Source: Diphasiastrum complanatum | Lineage: Eukaryota > Streptophyta > Lycopodiopsida > Lycopodiales > Lycopodiaceae | Direction: 5' to 3' | Assembly (NCBI GenBank): GCA_029204225.1 | Contig: CM055098.1 | Coordinates: 5,823,246 to 5,887,245 of the forward strand | DNA length: 64,000 nucleotides | Shown: positions 13,109 to 25,291 of the stretch, piece by piece | Position numbering within the stretch: position 1 is the stretch's first letter | Layout: each line of letters starts with the position of its first letter | Notes under the pieces: generated by a model | What the model was told of the DNA's origin: nothing | Databases searched by the model: none | The model's input: the letters and a program-made list of their open reading frames with translations, nothing else | Translations under genes and position numbers: made by a program

Positions 13109-13788
13109 TCATAGATCATTCTCCTCATTTACATCATTCTCATCATCACACAAGTCTTGATACTCATCTGAATCTAGGTCTAGGTATAATCGTAAATTTC
13201 CGATCGTGTTTCTTTGATGATGTGAGCTACCCTCATATTCAATCTCCTCTTCTTCTAATTCTATCTCATCCAAACGTGGGGGCCTCAAATTACTCCCAAT
13301 TTGGTCTTGTATGATCGTAGGAATCTCATCACTTCCATTTGTACCTTCTTCTCTCATCATTTCGACATCATTTGGAGTTTGGATGAGTGGTTCAGGTTCT
13401 TCCAAAACATTGCCAAAATTGGGTGGTGGTTCGTCGTGTGTATCCAACTCAACAATATCTTTTCCTTCAAACACACGTCGTTTTCTTGCATTAAGTTGGA
13501 TCACATACCACCATCTTGGGTCTATTCGAACTGGATGGAATATAATCTGTCTTATAAGATTGATACATAAATAATTGGATTGCGAATATTAATGACATTG
13601 GAATTTTAGAGTCTCACTTGTTCGCAATGTTGTGGCAATACTAAAGTGTCATGAGAGTCCATCAATATACATTTTGTTGAGTCGATTTGAAAAAACTTTG
13701 AGTTATCATTTCTAATCGTGGCGTTGCTTATCTCATCAACGGTTAAGAGAATCATGTGTGTAAACTCCATAGAGCAGGCTTGAAGCAA
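13109..13788 (-). pseudogene. Probable CACTA TnpD C-terminal (DUF4216-like) fragment
   Basis: Read leftward, two frames joined by stops and a shift give FFQIDSTKCILM, a short gap, RIDPRWWYVIQLNARKRRV and a long acidic tail (DELPP-like, EELEEEEIEYEGSS, DDENDVNEEND). The DPRW-x-YVI motif followed by a strongly acidic tail resembles the DUF4216 part found at the C-terminus of plant CACTA transposases (Transposase_21 proteins). This is motif recognition only. The catalytic part is absent. It may be the kind of TnpD that the TnpA-only CACTA at 37.8 kb lacks, but it is on a different, broken copy. Confidence 0.45.
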
Positions 13789-14384
13789 TCTCCCAAGGTT
13801 TGGTTTCAGAGGATCAACAATTTCTTGTCGAACATGTTACTCATATATAATCTAATAAATCTCAACTTAACTCACTCACCAATGGACCCATGACTCAAAT
13901 TGTCCAAGGGCCATTGTCCTCAGACAAAAGAAGAGGAGTAGAACTGTGAATATCCATATCATTTGATAATAGGTTCTCTTATCTATGTCATGATCAGTAT
14001 TAGACCAAAGATAACTTTTGTAATCCGAGATGTATGTTGGGCAGGAGATGCAGACACTCATAGATCCACATTAGGATTTACATTTTTCCTCAATGGTGGT
14101 CCAATTTCATGGAACAGTCGCAAGCAAATTTCAATAATACTATCTATAAAGTCAGGGTATACCGCTATCTCTCAAACAACAAAAGAAATAGCGTTATTGT
14201 GAAACTTACTCTCGAACATTTTTATGAAGCAAAATGCTCCAACTATTGTCTACTATGAAAGAGTTTAGTTTGGAGTTCTTGACAATAGATATTTTTACAA
14301 AGGCATTGAGCTTGGATGCACACAAAAGGTTTTGTGAACTAAGTTTGAAGGTCAAAGTATTCATGGATTCAAATTAAAGGAGAG
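13775..14384 (+). pseudogene. Copia RT-RNase H fragment with internal deletions
   Basis: GLKQSPKVWFQRINNFL at 13777 is the copia RT motif. A jump leads to THSPMDP and YHLIIGSLIYVMISIRPKI, then directly to DADTHRSTLGFTFFLNGG and PISWNSRKQ of RNase H. The end, IDIFTKALSLDAHKRF (another frame, about 14285), is the terminal motif before the polypurine tract AAAGGAGAG. At least two internal deletions and several shifts are present. A TGTTGG LTR start follows at once. Confidence 0.8.
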
Positions 14385-14851
14385 TGTTGGATTTATTCGG
14401 ACAATTAATGCAAAGTCATTTGAATAATCAATCTTTAAATTACATCAGTTCCTCTATCTAGTCTTCTAAAATTCTTCAAGTTAAACATAGTCTGTAGAAA
14501 TACATGAGAATAGCTAACAGTCGAATTAAAGAAAATGGAGGTTTTTAGACTATCAAAAATTAACAAAACTTGTTTCCACTCGTTCTAAAGCTAACGACTT
14601 ACCTTGGCTGCTTTGCCAAGTAGTTTCCAAAAATCCCTGCTGGGTAAGTGACAACGCATTATGGCTAAGTGCCAATTGTGATTTGTGACCAAGTAGCTAT
14701 CTTCAATTGTCATTTGGATAAGCCTAAACAACATTCATAAAGTAGTATAAATAGTTGATCACTTTTTAGGTTAACTCTATAATGAGAACTCAGCCCTTTT
14801 TTGTATTAATCTTGTAGATTAACATAGTGCATTGTTATAAATGTGAAAGAT
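14385..14851 (+). repeat. Copia 3' LTR with TATA box
   Basis: The LTR begins TGTTGGATTTATTCGG directly after the polypurine tract. TATAAATAG at 14746-14754 fits a U3 promoter. I place the end at the CA near 14851, but without a second copy this is a guess. Confidence 0.5.
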
Positions 14852-15629
<778 letters not shown>

Positions 15630-15864
15630 GGGTCCTATCAGTTGATAAGGATCAATTGGCCTCGCCACGAGCCAAGTCGATGGGACACGCGTCCCGCCAA
15701 CGGCAACCTGGGTCATGCATGAGTTGCCTGAGTGAACAACTATATATACAGTGTAATTTCATTTTGAGAAATACAGTTGCCACATGAGCTTGGTGTGGAG
15801 AGTGTTTTTTTGTCTGTGTTACTATGTAGCATGATCTGTGTTCCTGTTCGAAGCAAATTCTAAG
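15630..15864 (+). repeat. Copia E 5' LTR
   Basis: This 235-base sequence recurs at 21190-21424 in the same orientation, about nine positions in ten identical by eye, mostly C/T and G/A differences. It starts GGTCCTATCAGTTGATAAG and ends GCAAATTCTAAG, next to a primer-binding site. The divergence points to an old insertion. The expected TG start of the LTR is not clear in either copy. Confidence 0.8.
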
Positions 15865-15865
15865 T

Positions 15866-15877
15866 TGGTATCAGAGC
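15866..15877 (+). other. Primer-binding site (tRNA-Met type)
   Basis: TGGTATCAGAGC is complementary to the 3' end of plant initiator tRNA-Met and lies just inside the 5' LTR. It primes minus-strand DNA synthesis. This fixes the orientation of copia E as plus. Confidence 0.9.
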
Positions 15878-17150
15878 TGTACAAGGAGTGTACACAGTAC
15901 AATATCGCCGTTGAAGAGAGCTTCGGGAGAACTGTCTTCTGAGAGTTCGGGGTTTACTGTGGGTTGAAGATGGAATGAAAAGCATTGGTGCAGAGAGTTT
16001 AGCACACAAGAGCTTGAGACTGTGTGAGGATTTAGAGACAAGAGTTGTTGGTTGAATCAAAATCTCAACAAACAGAATTTTGAAATTCCGAAGGAAGGCT
16101 ATTCGGTGTTTGCAGTCAGTGTGCACTCAATTGGACACCGTTTGACAAATGGATTGAAGCATCAGATTTCTAGTAGTAGGACGACCTCAGAGCATGAGGA
16201 TAAACCTGTTAGAAGACTGTGAATAGGAAGCCAAGAGTAGTTTTCTGAGAAAAACCAAAATTTGGGTTTGAAAGCTCAAGAAAGTGGATTTCTCTCCATT
16301 CTGAACCTTTTTGGAAGCTGTGAGAGGAGGGCACCCTAGCAGTGCGAATCAGGCCTGAGATGGCCATGGTTGGCCGTGGAAGCGTGAGAGTGCTAGTTCG
16401 ATTCTCTGAGAGCAACCATAGCTAGAAAGCAAGAAGAGCTTGCAAGGAGAAAGAGAGAGAGGAGCGCGGATCTTGTGCGCGACCAACGGGGACATCAACT
16501 CAGTGTCAAAAGGTGTATAGCGGCGCAAGATGAGGTTTCAATGCACAAGAATGCATGTGACCACAGGATTGGACTCCTATTGGGTCAACGACCATGATAG
16601 ATTACTTAGGGAACAATCTGGACCATAAGATCATGGTGGGCCATTTGATGAAGTAGAAAAGGTCTTGAAGGGTCTTAAAGTGCATTTTGGCCTTCAACTT
16701 CATTAAAAATTTTCATACTGAAATTGGAGTTGGGTCCCTTCACAAGTGAAGTGTGAAGTTTCTTCAAGGTGAAAAAACAGTTAAAAAACAAGGAAAATCC
16801 CTATTTTTGGGTCCTTTGTCCGTTTTGATCCAAACGAAAGGCTATAACCTCCAAACGAAGGGCACCCGGACTATACCTACAAGTACGGTACAACAAAAGA
16901 GAGTGATTGCAGTGGAGAAAGTGTTCAAAGTGCGCCAAAAGTGATTTCACCATTCCATTGGGCGCGTAGTTGGGAGTTGACGACTGAGTGCATTTTGGAA
17001 GGTGACGCCAATTTGGCTTTCAATTTGGTGGAAAAGTGGCGAGTGGTCTGGAAAGGGAAAAAGTGCAGGTCATTATTTTCAACTTCTGACATCACGATTG
17101 GCCTCGGCTACTGCTTTTAGCCTACAACAGAAGTTTCAAGCAGTTTTGTG
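15878..17150 (+). other. Copia E leader
   Basis: About 1.3 kb between primer site and gag, less AT-rich than the surroundings and without a convincing ORF. It is unusually long for a copia leader, so part may be inserted sequence. Confidence 0.55.
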
Positions 17151-18590
17151 ATGACAAACATGGGAGAGTCCATTTTGAGTGAAAATAACAAATTGGACGA
17201 GATTTCCAACTATGCAGTGTAAAAATTCAAAATGAAAAACATACTAATGGAGAAAGACATGTGGGAAGTCATCACAGGTGATGGGAGAAGGCCGCCAAAT
17301 GAAGCGGATATCAAAGTGTTCGACAAAAAGATGAGGAAAGCTTTGACCTTCATTAACTTGTCAGTGAAGGATCACATCATTACCCACAATTCTGATGCTG
17401 TTACACCCAGACAGACATGTGATGTCCTAAAGGAGCAGTTCAAGACATCAAATCCGTCTAGAATCATGTTTCTGAAGTCAAAACTGAATAGTGCCCGAAT
17501 GGAACAAGGAGAGCACATTCAGACATACATGACCAGAATCAAGACAATGAGGGATGAACTGCATTCTATTGGTGAGCGCATACGTGATGTGGAGCTGGTG
17601 CACAATGCATTGTGCGGCATTGCAGAACCCTATCAGATGTTTGTGATTGGAATAGCATCAAGAGAAAGATTGCCAACCTTTGACGAGCTCACATGAATCT
17701 TGATGCAAGAAGAGCAACGACGAGAAATGGTGAAAGCTAGATGTCAAAATACTGACGATCAGGCACTTGAGACACGCCAAAAACAAGGCAAGGACAAGGG
17801 CAAGAAGAAATCTAAACAACAATTTGCCAAGACTCAAGAGGATGAGGGATCTTCCAATAAGACCAAGAAAAAAGGCAAGTGCTTCCATTGTGGTAAAAAG
17901 GGCCATTGGAAGAGTGAATGTCACAAATTCCTGGCGGAACAAGGCAAGGGGAAGCCAAAGCAAGCATGTAACCTTGTCGATGAGGGTGAGATTGAAGACT
18001 CTAGCATCTTCATATCTACATTGTCATCTAATCAAGATGATCAAGCGTGGTATATTGACTCGGGAGCCACAAGACACATGACAAGTAACAAGAATTGGTT
18101 CAGTAGCTTGAAAGTGTTGGATAATAAAACGTCCGTTTCACAAGCAAATGGTGATGTGTGCAAGATCAAGGAGATAGGCACTATTTCAATCCAACTACCT
18201 GATGGCAATAGCAGAATGATCAGGGAGGTACTTTACATACCAAGTTTGAAGAAAAATCTACTTTTGATTGGAGTCATTACTGATCAAAAGTTGAAAGTAG
18301 AATTTGCCCATGATCGTTGCTTTGTGAAGGATGTGAACCAAAAGTTCAGAGTTATTGTGGATGGAGTAAGGGAGCCCAATACTAAATTGTACAGGTTGAA
18401 TGCTACAATCAAGGGGCAACATGGACTCGTATCATCCATTCCATCACAAACTGAGTTGTGGCATAAGAGGCTTGGTCACTTGAAGTTAGGAAGCCTCAGT
18501 TTGATGAGAAAATTGGAGATGGTAATAGGATTGCCTACCATAGAAGACCACTTAAAATCAATGTGTGAATCATGTGTATATGGGAAGTAA
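17151..18590 (+). pseudogene. Copia E gag, zinc knuckle, protease and pre-integrase
   Basis: A single frame runs from the ATG at 17151 to 18590 with stops near 17220, 17694 and 18588. Gag has NPSRIMFLKSKLNSARMEQG and EEQRREMVKAR. The zinc knuckle CFHCGKKGHWKSEC is intact, as is the protease active site WYIDSGATRHM. IREVLYIPSLKKNLLLIG and ELWHKRLGHLKLGSL mark the GAG-pre-integrase domain, with C-x2-C at CESCVYGK. Because only three stops break about 480 codons, this is the best preserved gag-pol of the window. It follows the leader, primer site and LTR in correct order. Confidence 0.92.
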
Positions 18591-19945
18591 CATCAAGAGA
18601 AGTTCAATAAAGGGGGTGTTGCAAGGGCAAAGAACATCTTGGATTTAATCCAACAAATTTATGTGGGCCTATGAGGACCATGTCCTTAGGTAAAGCCTTC
18701 TATTTCATGACCTTTATTGATGATATGTCACGTAAGACATGGATCTACTTCTTGAAGAAGAAATTGGATGCATTTGACAATTTCAAGAGCTTCAAAGCAT
18801 TGGTCAAAAATCAGACAAGTAGGAAGGTCAAAGTCCTAAGATCAGATAGTGAAGGCGAGTACAAGTCTAATGACTTCAATGATCTTTGTGATCAATGTGT
18901 GATTAAAAGACAATTTATGCAAGCTCATACTCCTGCTCTCAATGGTGTAGCTGAGCGCAAGAATCGTACATTTGTGAAAAGTGCCAGATCTATGTTAGCT
19001 GAGATGACACTACCAAAAGATTTTTGGTTAGAAGCATGCAGTACAGTAGTCTATTTTCAAAATAGAAGTCCTACCATTTCCATACCAAAGATAACACCTG
19101 AGGAAGCATTCACGAAGAAGAAGCCAAAGGTGAACCACTTGCGAATCTTTGGATGTGAAGGCCTTTGTACACATTCCTAAGGAAGAGAGACAAAAACTTG
19201 ATGTAAAAGATGTCAAGTGTATATTCCTAGGATATGATGATCGTGTGAAGGGCTATAGATGTTTTGATCCAGTGAAAAACAAAATCCATGTAAGCCGAGA
19301 TGTTATCTTTGATGAATCCAAGATGTATGAAGACGAGGATGATGAGAAGATAGATACATCTAGTGGGAAAGATGGTATAGTAAGGATACCTCCTGATGAT
19401 GATCCATTCATTGACCTTCCACGTGATGAATATGAGGATACATCTCAAGATACTACTACTCAACCTCAAGAGACAGGTTGGAAAGGTAGAGACAAACCTT
19501 TTGGTGCAAGAAGGATTAAAGTTGCAGGTGACAAACACAAGGAGAAAGATGTACCGTGAGATAAATTTTCACCAGGAAGCCGATTACTTGACATGAAGCT
19601 CCCTAAGTGTTTTGAGAGATTGTTGGAGAGCCACGACATGGATGACTTTCCATGATCATCTAGCCAAGGAGAGCTACGAAGATCAACAAGAGAGAAGACA
19701 CAACCTAAAAGGTATGAAGCAAATTATGCTCTCTTATCTAGCATTATTCAAAGCAAAGAACCTTCGACTTATGGTGAAGTGAAGGATGATGACATTTGGG
19801 TCAAGGCCATGGGAGAGGAGATGAAGTCAATTGCTAAGCATAACACATGGGATTTAGTAGAACCACCAGTTGTAAAAAACCCATTGGTTGCAAATGGGTA
19901 TACAGAACTAAGTACCATGCAGATAGAAGTATAGCAAAGCACAAG
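18591..19945 (+). pseudogene. Copia E integrase, linker and first part of RT
   Basis: A frameshift at about 18655 precedes YFMTFIDDMSRKTWIYFL. The second catalytic Asp (VLRSDSEGEY) and the Glu (LNGVAERKNRT) are both present. A further shift near 19150 leads to FVHIPKEERQKLD and IFLGYDDRVKGYRCFDP. The acidic linker ends near 19555, and RT begins with WVKAMGEEMKSIAKHNTW at about 19800. A one-base deletion near 19885 shifts the GCKWVYRTKYH-type motif. Homology ends at 19945, where antisense copia sequence F1 takes over. The integrase therefore keeps its catalytic residues but is frameshifted. Confidence 0.88.
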
Positions 19946-21005
19946 AGTTGAAGCGCTTTGAGATCAACCTCTTGATCTTCAACTTCACCATCAAAGTCAT
20001 TGAACAAACTTTGTTTTCTAGATCCATTACTTGATTTTACAGCAAGATAACATCCATCCACTTGCATAGCTCCATGTACACAAGAAGATCCTCCAAAAGA
20101 TGTTCCAATATTCATAAAAGCTTGATACTCACGATCTATTGCTTGGATACACTCCTCTTCTTTCCTTGCTTGATCTACACTTGTAGGTTCATCTAAAGAG
20201 GTCAGGAAAGCAACATAATTTCCAAAAACTATTTGCTTACCCTTTCCTTGCTTGATCTACACTTGTAGATTCATCCAAAGAGGTTAGGAAAGCAACATGA
20301 TGTCCAAAAACTACTTGCTTACCCTTTTGTTCATATGTGAGCCTTGAAGGTACTCGTCTTTCCCTTGATGTTGGGCCTTGGCTTTTGACTTGATGAAGGT
20401 CCATCATCATCAGCATCCAAGGTAGAATCCTTTTCATCAACATCAAGAATGTTAGATCCATCCACACTACCATCAATCATGCTTGAAAACACTTTTGGAA
20501 TGTTCCCCTCATAAAAAACGACATGTCTACCGACAATCAGTTTGTTAGTAGAAGGAATGTAAACATTGTAGGCTTTACTCACCTCACTATATCCAACAAA
20601 AATACCTCTTCTTGAAGATGGATCCTCTTTGGTCCTATCATCAAGAGTAATGTTGACATAGCATGTGCATCCAAAGGTTCTTAGAAAGTTGACACACGGC
20701 CTCCTCTTGAATAACATCTCAAAAGATGTCCTTCCATCCAAAATAGCACTCGGCCACATATTGCACAAAAAATTGGCACGCAACAAAGCTTGATCCCAAA
20801 ATGGTTTGTCAAGATTAGCACTTAACCTCATAGCTTTAGCACTTTCACATAAAGTCCTATTCTTCCTTTCAGCCACTCCATTATGTTGTGGGCCCTCTTG
20901 ATCCCATGCTCATTACAAAAGGCCTTGAACTTGGTACATACACACTCACCACCATTATAGATCTAGTATAAGGTAGTCTATGTGACTTAGACAAAGCACA
21001 AGATT
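19946..21005 (-). pseudogene. Antisense copia fragment F1 inside copia E
   Basis: Reading leftward from 21005, CALSKSHRLPYTRS is followed by an integrase piece (NGGECVCTKFKAFCNEHG) and, from 20876, AERKNRTLCESAKAMRLSAN, FLRTFGCTCYVNI and GIFVGYSEVSKAYNVYIPS. A Ser/Asp-rich linker and LFNDFDGEVEDQEVDLKAL come last. It corresponds to the integrase and linker of the F family (compare F2 at 21424-22767) and lacks LTRs, gag and RT. It replaces most of the RT-RNase H of copia E. The segment near 20961-21005 duplicates sequence at 21531-21580 in F2. Confidence 0.82.
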
Positions 21006-21189
21006 CAACAACTAGTTGATATTTTCACTAAGCCACTTGTTGGAGAAAAGTTTGATAAGTTATATCAAAGCTTTCTATACTTAAAGTTTGTTGACTTTAA
21101 AGCTATGTATATGACTGTATAAAAAGTAGACTCTACTTTAAGGAAGAGAGTTAGAATTAAAGTAGAATCACCGTGCTACTGTACTGTGT
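21006..21189 (+). pseudogene. Copia E RNase H terminus
   Basis: QQLVDIFTKPLVGEKFDKL, starting at about 21003, is the terminal copia RNase H motif on the plus strand. It lies just before the second LTR, as expected for the 3' end of element E. The RT and most of RNase H between 19945 and this point are missing. Confidence 0.75.
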
Positions 21190-21424
21190 GGGTCCTATCA
21201 GTTGATAAGGATCAGTTGGCCTCACCACCAGGCAAGTTGATGGGACATGCATCCCACCAACGACAACCTGGGTCATGCATGGGTTGCTTGAGTGAACAAC
21301 TATATGTATAGTGTAATTTCATTTTGAGGAATAAAGCTGCTATGTGAGCTTGGTGTGAAGAGTGTTTTCTGTTTGTGTTACTGTGTAGCATGATCTGTCT
21401 TCTTGTTCGAAGCAAATTCTAAGT
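21190..21424 (+). repeat. Copia E 3' LTR
   Basis: This is the second copy of the 235-base LTR seen at 15630. The match ends at GCAAATTCTAAG, after which antisense copia F2 continues directly. Element E therefore spans about 15630-21424, or 5.8 kb. Confidence 0.8.
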
Positions 21425-22767
21425 CATAAGTACCATAAAGCTACCTTAGCTCCACTATTGCTAATTGTAGTAATTCCATGAACATCCGAATGTATAATTT
21501 GAAAAGGCTTTGCAGATCTAGATGCAGATCTAGTATAAGATAGTCTATGTGACTTAGACAAAGCACATAACTCACAAACATGATTGATGCCACTTAAGGA
21601 ACTTGGAAGACCTATCACAATCTTCTTCCTAGCCATTACCTCCAATGACTTGAAGTTGAGGTGTACCATCCTTTTATGCCAAACCTCTTGAATAGGTATT
21701 TTCTCCCTTGCAACACATCCAACTTGGTTAGAAATAACACAAGCATCTAGTTTGAACAACTTGCCTTGTCTTTTACCTTTTCCAATCAAGACATCCATCC
21801 TTTTGGTCAAACAAGCATCTCCATCAAACTCCACCTTGAGGCCTTTACTTAGCATTTGACTCACACTAAGCAAATTCTTGGTAATAGATGGAATAAACAA
21901 GACATCCTCCAAATGAACATTCCTATTTGTAGAGAGAGAATTAGGAATTGTGCCAATCCCTTTGATTGCACACTCACCATCATTGGCCGTGTAGATCACT
22001 CTCTTGTCATCTCCATATGCCAACAAAGAAGTGAAGTACTCTTTGTGAAAGGTCACGTGTGAACTTGCTCCACTATCAATCCACCAAGGATCTAGATCTC
22101 TATCATTAACAAGCATACATGAAGACATCACAAAAGCATCATCATTTGTATCTTGAACATCCAAACCATCCTCATCAAGAGTAGGATTACCTTGCTTGTC
22201 TCCTTGATCTCTCTTCTTCTTGTAGCAATCACTTGCAAAGTGGCATTTGATGCCACAATAGAAGCACTTGAGCTTTGATCTGTCCTTCTTTTTGCCATTT
22301 AAAGAAGCATCCACTTGATCTTGTCCTTTACACCACTTACTTTTGGTCTTGCCCTTGAATTTTTCCCTTTGTGAACATAACATCCTCTTGAAGTGTCAAT
22401 GTAGATCCACCTCTTGCTTGAAGCCTATATTCCTCATTGATCAAGATCTCTTGAAGATCCATCAAACCTGGAAAAGTATTTTGAATAGCAATACTTTGAA
22501 CAATGTTAGCATGAGCATCCAACAAGCCATTAAGAATTACTTGAATAAGCTCTCTTTCCTTAATGCTTTCATCAATGCAAGCCAACTCATCATTCAATGC
22601 TTTCATCCTCAAAACAAAAGTACTTGGACTTTCTTCATCTTTTGCAAACAAGAACATATTTGCCTTCTTAGAGTCAACACTCTAGAAGTAGACTTGGATT
22701 AATACAGCTTCTTCAATGAATTCCAAGCTTCCAAAGACGATGTACACTTACCAACTTCCTTGAGAAG
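21425..22767 (-). pseudogene. Antisense copia F2: gag, protease, start of integrase
   Basis: Leftward from 22767: LLKEVGK of Gag, then DESPSTFVLRMKALNDELACID and VILNGLLDAHANIVQS. The zinc knuckle reads CFYCGIKCHFASDC, keeping all four ligands. The protease active site DPWWIDSGASSHV lies at about 22080. VWHKRMVHLNFKSL with CELCALSKSHR marks the pre-integrase domain, and FQIIHSDVHG the start of integrase. It stops where the LTR of copia E ends. At 22767/22768 the gag homology breaks sharply against a Helitron-like terminus. The 319-codon pol frame is unbroken, so decay is moderate. Confidence 0.88.
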
Positions 22768-22769
22768 CA

Positions 22770-23760
22770 TTAGGGGAGGTCCAAGCGCTATAAGAGTCCT
22801 TTGTAAAGATACTTTTTTTGACTTTTCAACTATTCGATGTCCACATATTCTAATAATATTTTTACATGTGTGCAAGACCGTAACGGTGTTTGCCGGACAA
22901 ATTTTTTTTATAATTTTTCAGGCATATTTTTAGCCAGTTCAAAACTCTCGCTAGGCAGAGTTGATTTCATTCGTTTGATTCGAATGTGTATAGTCTTGAA
23001 TCATTCTGGTCGCTCCATTAACTATTCCGTTTGTTATGTCTAGATTCGTAAGAACCATGATTTTTGGATTCTTTGCAATTTGGTCTAGTGGATGAAATGA
23101 CGAGTCCTCAAGCCAGGATTTTAATTCTGGATTGTTTGATGCATTTGTTTTGACTGGTACGTTTATGATATTCTTCTCTTGAAGAATTTTTGTAATGCAC
23201 ATTTGTTATATCTTTTGACATTTTCTTTGTGCGTGCATATTATTGTCACGGTAGAGCTAATCATTTTCAAAACTTCTTCTTCTAAAATTATTTGTTGATT
23301 CAATGTATCGTTGATTTCTTCTAATATTGGCTTTCTAAATCTTATCATGTTTAAAAATAAAAGAAATAAAACATCTGACGCGTGTCAAATCGAATAAGTC
23401 AGGTGGATCTAAATCGCCATTTTCCAATATAAAGATGTCGAGATGTGGCATATCGAACATAAACTATCAGTTTTATGTTTACATATTGCTGGCAATTGTG
23501 CATGATTGCCTACTAACAACAGGATGAAATTCTGAAAAGACAGACGATATGGATTTGATTTTACTTGATTTATTTGGTGTATGACAAGCTCTAACGTTTG
23601 AGTAGTCATCATAGACATTTCGTCGATAATAATGATATCAGCAGTAAAGATTTTTTTGTAACGCACATCAGTAGGCATTAGATTTCGTATATAGAGAGCA
23701 TTAACAGGTGTGTAGAATGCTCATATTTTGTTATTTTTGGATCCACACATGGGAAGTACA
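22770..23760 (-). pseudogene. PIF1-type helicase relic with Helitron-like 3' end
   Basis: Leftward from about 23720: NALYIRNLMPTDVRYKKI, then the Walker B box ADIIIIDEMSMM, then LLLVGNHAQLPAIC, a sensor motif of PIF1 helicases. Further on are NMIRFRKPILEEINDTL and ICTHKENVKRYN, and after a frameshift NPKIMVLTNLDITNGIVNGA of the C-terminal helicase part. The ATP-binding Walker A part is missing. Helitron Rep-Hel proteins end in such a helicase close to the 3' terminus. Here CTAA followed by T occurs on this strand at 22773-22769, about 90 bases after the helicase, exactly where copia F2 gag is interrupted. A cellular PIF1 pseudogene is less likely but possible. Confidence 0.72.
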
Positions 23761-23957
23761 GTGGAGTACTATTATTTTATAGACAACAGCTTCATTTTAT
23801 CATATATTTAATGTTTGATCAAGTTCTTATTGAGTTTGCATCTCTTTCATTGAGCAGATGATGATTTTGAACATTGGCAATGTTGTTGATTGTGTTGTCT
23901 TTCTAACCAAAGATCAAAGGACACATTTTGGATCTTAATGATCTGGAATTCTTCACA
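23761..23957 (+). repeat. Probable end of copia G 5' LTR
   Basis: Sequence ending CTTCACA lies directly before a primer-binding site, which makes it the likely 3' part of a 5' LTR. The LTR start and its partner copy are not identified. Confidence 0.45.
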
Positions 23958-23969
23958 TGGTATCAGTGC
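23958..23969 (+). other. Primer-binding site of copia G
   Basis: TGGTATCAGTGC differs from the initiator tRNA-Met complement by one base. A gag ORF of the same strand follows at 24470. Confidence 0.75.
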
Positions 23970-24469
23970 TCTTGTGTTTCAAGTTATGAAACTTTTGTAG
24001 GTCAAAACTCAATGTAGGGTTATGTCCTTGAAGAGTTCTAATTTCCTACTTGGTTTATTGGATTTGGATGATTTTTAATTTACTAGGAAGGTTTTTTGGA
24101 GGCTACAAGATTCTATATCAAGTTTTTGACAATTGCATGTAGAAATTGGAAGATTCAATTTTTTGTGATTTTGACAAAACCCTAATTTTGATTGGATTCC
24201 TATCGTTTGAAGTTGCTGGACTTTCATAGGGACTTTAATGGAGTGTGTTTCAATCTTGGGAAGTGGCAAGATTCATTAGATTGCTGGTAGATCATAGGTT
24301 GATCAAGAATTCTTCATTCTATGTGTTGATTTGCTAGGTTTGGTGCAAGAAAGAGATTTGAGAGGTTCCATACCTTTGTGATTTCTTCTTCAGTTTATTT
24401 GTAGATATATTCAAGAGAGTTCTTTGTGCATTGGAACAGGTTGAATGAAGAAGATCATGTCATTGCAAC
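23970..24469 (+). other. Copia G leader
   Basis: Non-coding sequence between primer site and gag start. Confidence 0.55.
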
Positions 24470-25291
24470 ATGGCTACAAGTGGTGGATTCATGTTGGAAG
24501 GCAATGATAGGCATATCTCAAATAACTATTCATTGTGGAAAGTGAGGGTGGAATCACTTCTTGAGATGAATGGTGTTTTGGATATTGTTGTAGGTTTGGA
24601 GGAGAGACCAGCAACTCAACAAGATCAAATGAGGTATGATAAGAGGGCCAAAAGAGCTCTACACATGATTAAGATCATTGTTACCAATGAGCTACTCAAG
24701 GAGATTGGTAAGGGCCATTCATCTCAGGAGGCTTGGAAAGCTTTGAAGAAGCTTTATGAATCCAAGTATACATCAAGAGTACTTATTCTAAGAAGATAAA
24801 TCTTTCAAAGTTTGAAAAAGAAGGAAGAGAGTACTCATACTTTTGTTTTGAGGGTTAAACAATTCAATGATGAGTTTGCATGTATTGATGAGAGCATTAA
24901 GGAGGTAGAACTTGTTCAAGTTATACTTAATGGCTTGTTGGATGATCATGCTAATCTTGTTCAAAGTTTTGCTATTCAAAAGACTTTTCCAAGTGTTGTG
25001 GATTTGCAAGAGATCTTGGTGAATGAGGACTTTAGGCTTCAATCATCTCAATATGAAGATCAAGGTGAGACTTCCTCTTTTGGCAAAAAGAAAGATAAGT
25101 CTAAGTTGAAATGCTTTTATTGTGGCATCAAAGGGCATTTTGCTAATGAATGTTTGAAGAAGCAAAGAGATGAAGGTAGCATGCAAAGCAACTTTACTTC
25201 TAATGATGAGGATCTAGGTGGTTGTGATTCTCTTTTGATGTGTTCTTCAAGTCCAAAATCAAGTGAAGGTGACAAATTCATAGTGGATTGA
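24470..25291 (+). pseudogene. Copia G gag
   Basis: The ATG at 24470 gives MATSGGFMLEGNDRH and NNYSLWKVRVESLLEMNG, closely related to copia B2. One TAA at 24797 interrupts the frame, which then continues with STHTFVLRVKQFNDEFACID and VILNGLLDDHANLVQS. The zinc knuckle CFYCGIKGHFANEC is intact at about 25110. Gag packages the element RNA. The protease follows with an internal duplication. Confidence 0.9.
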
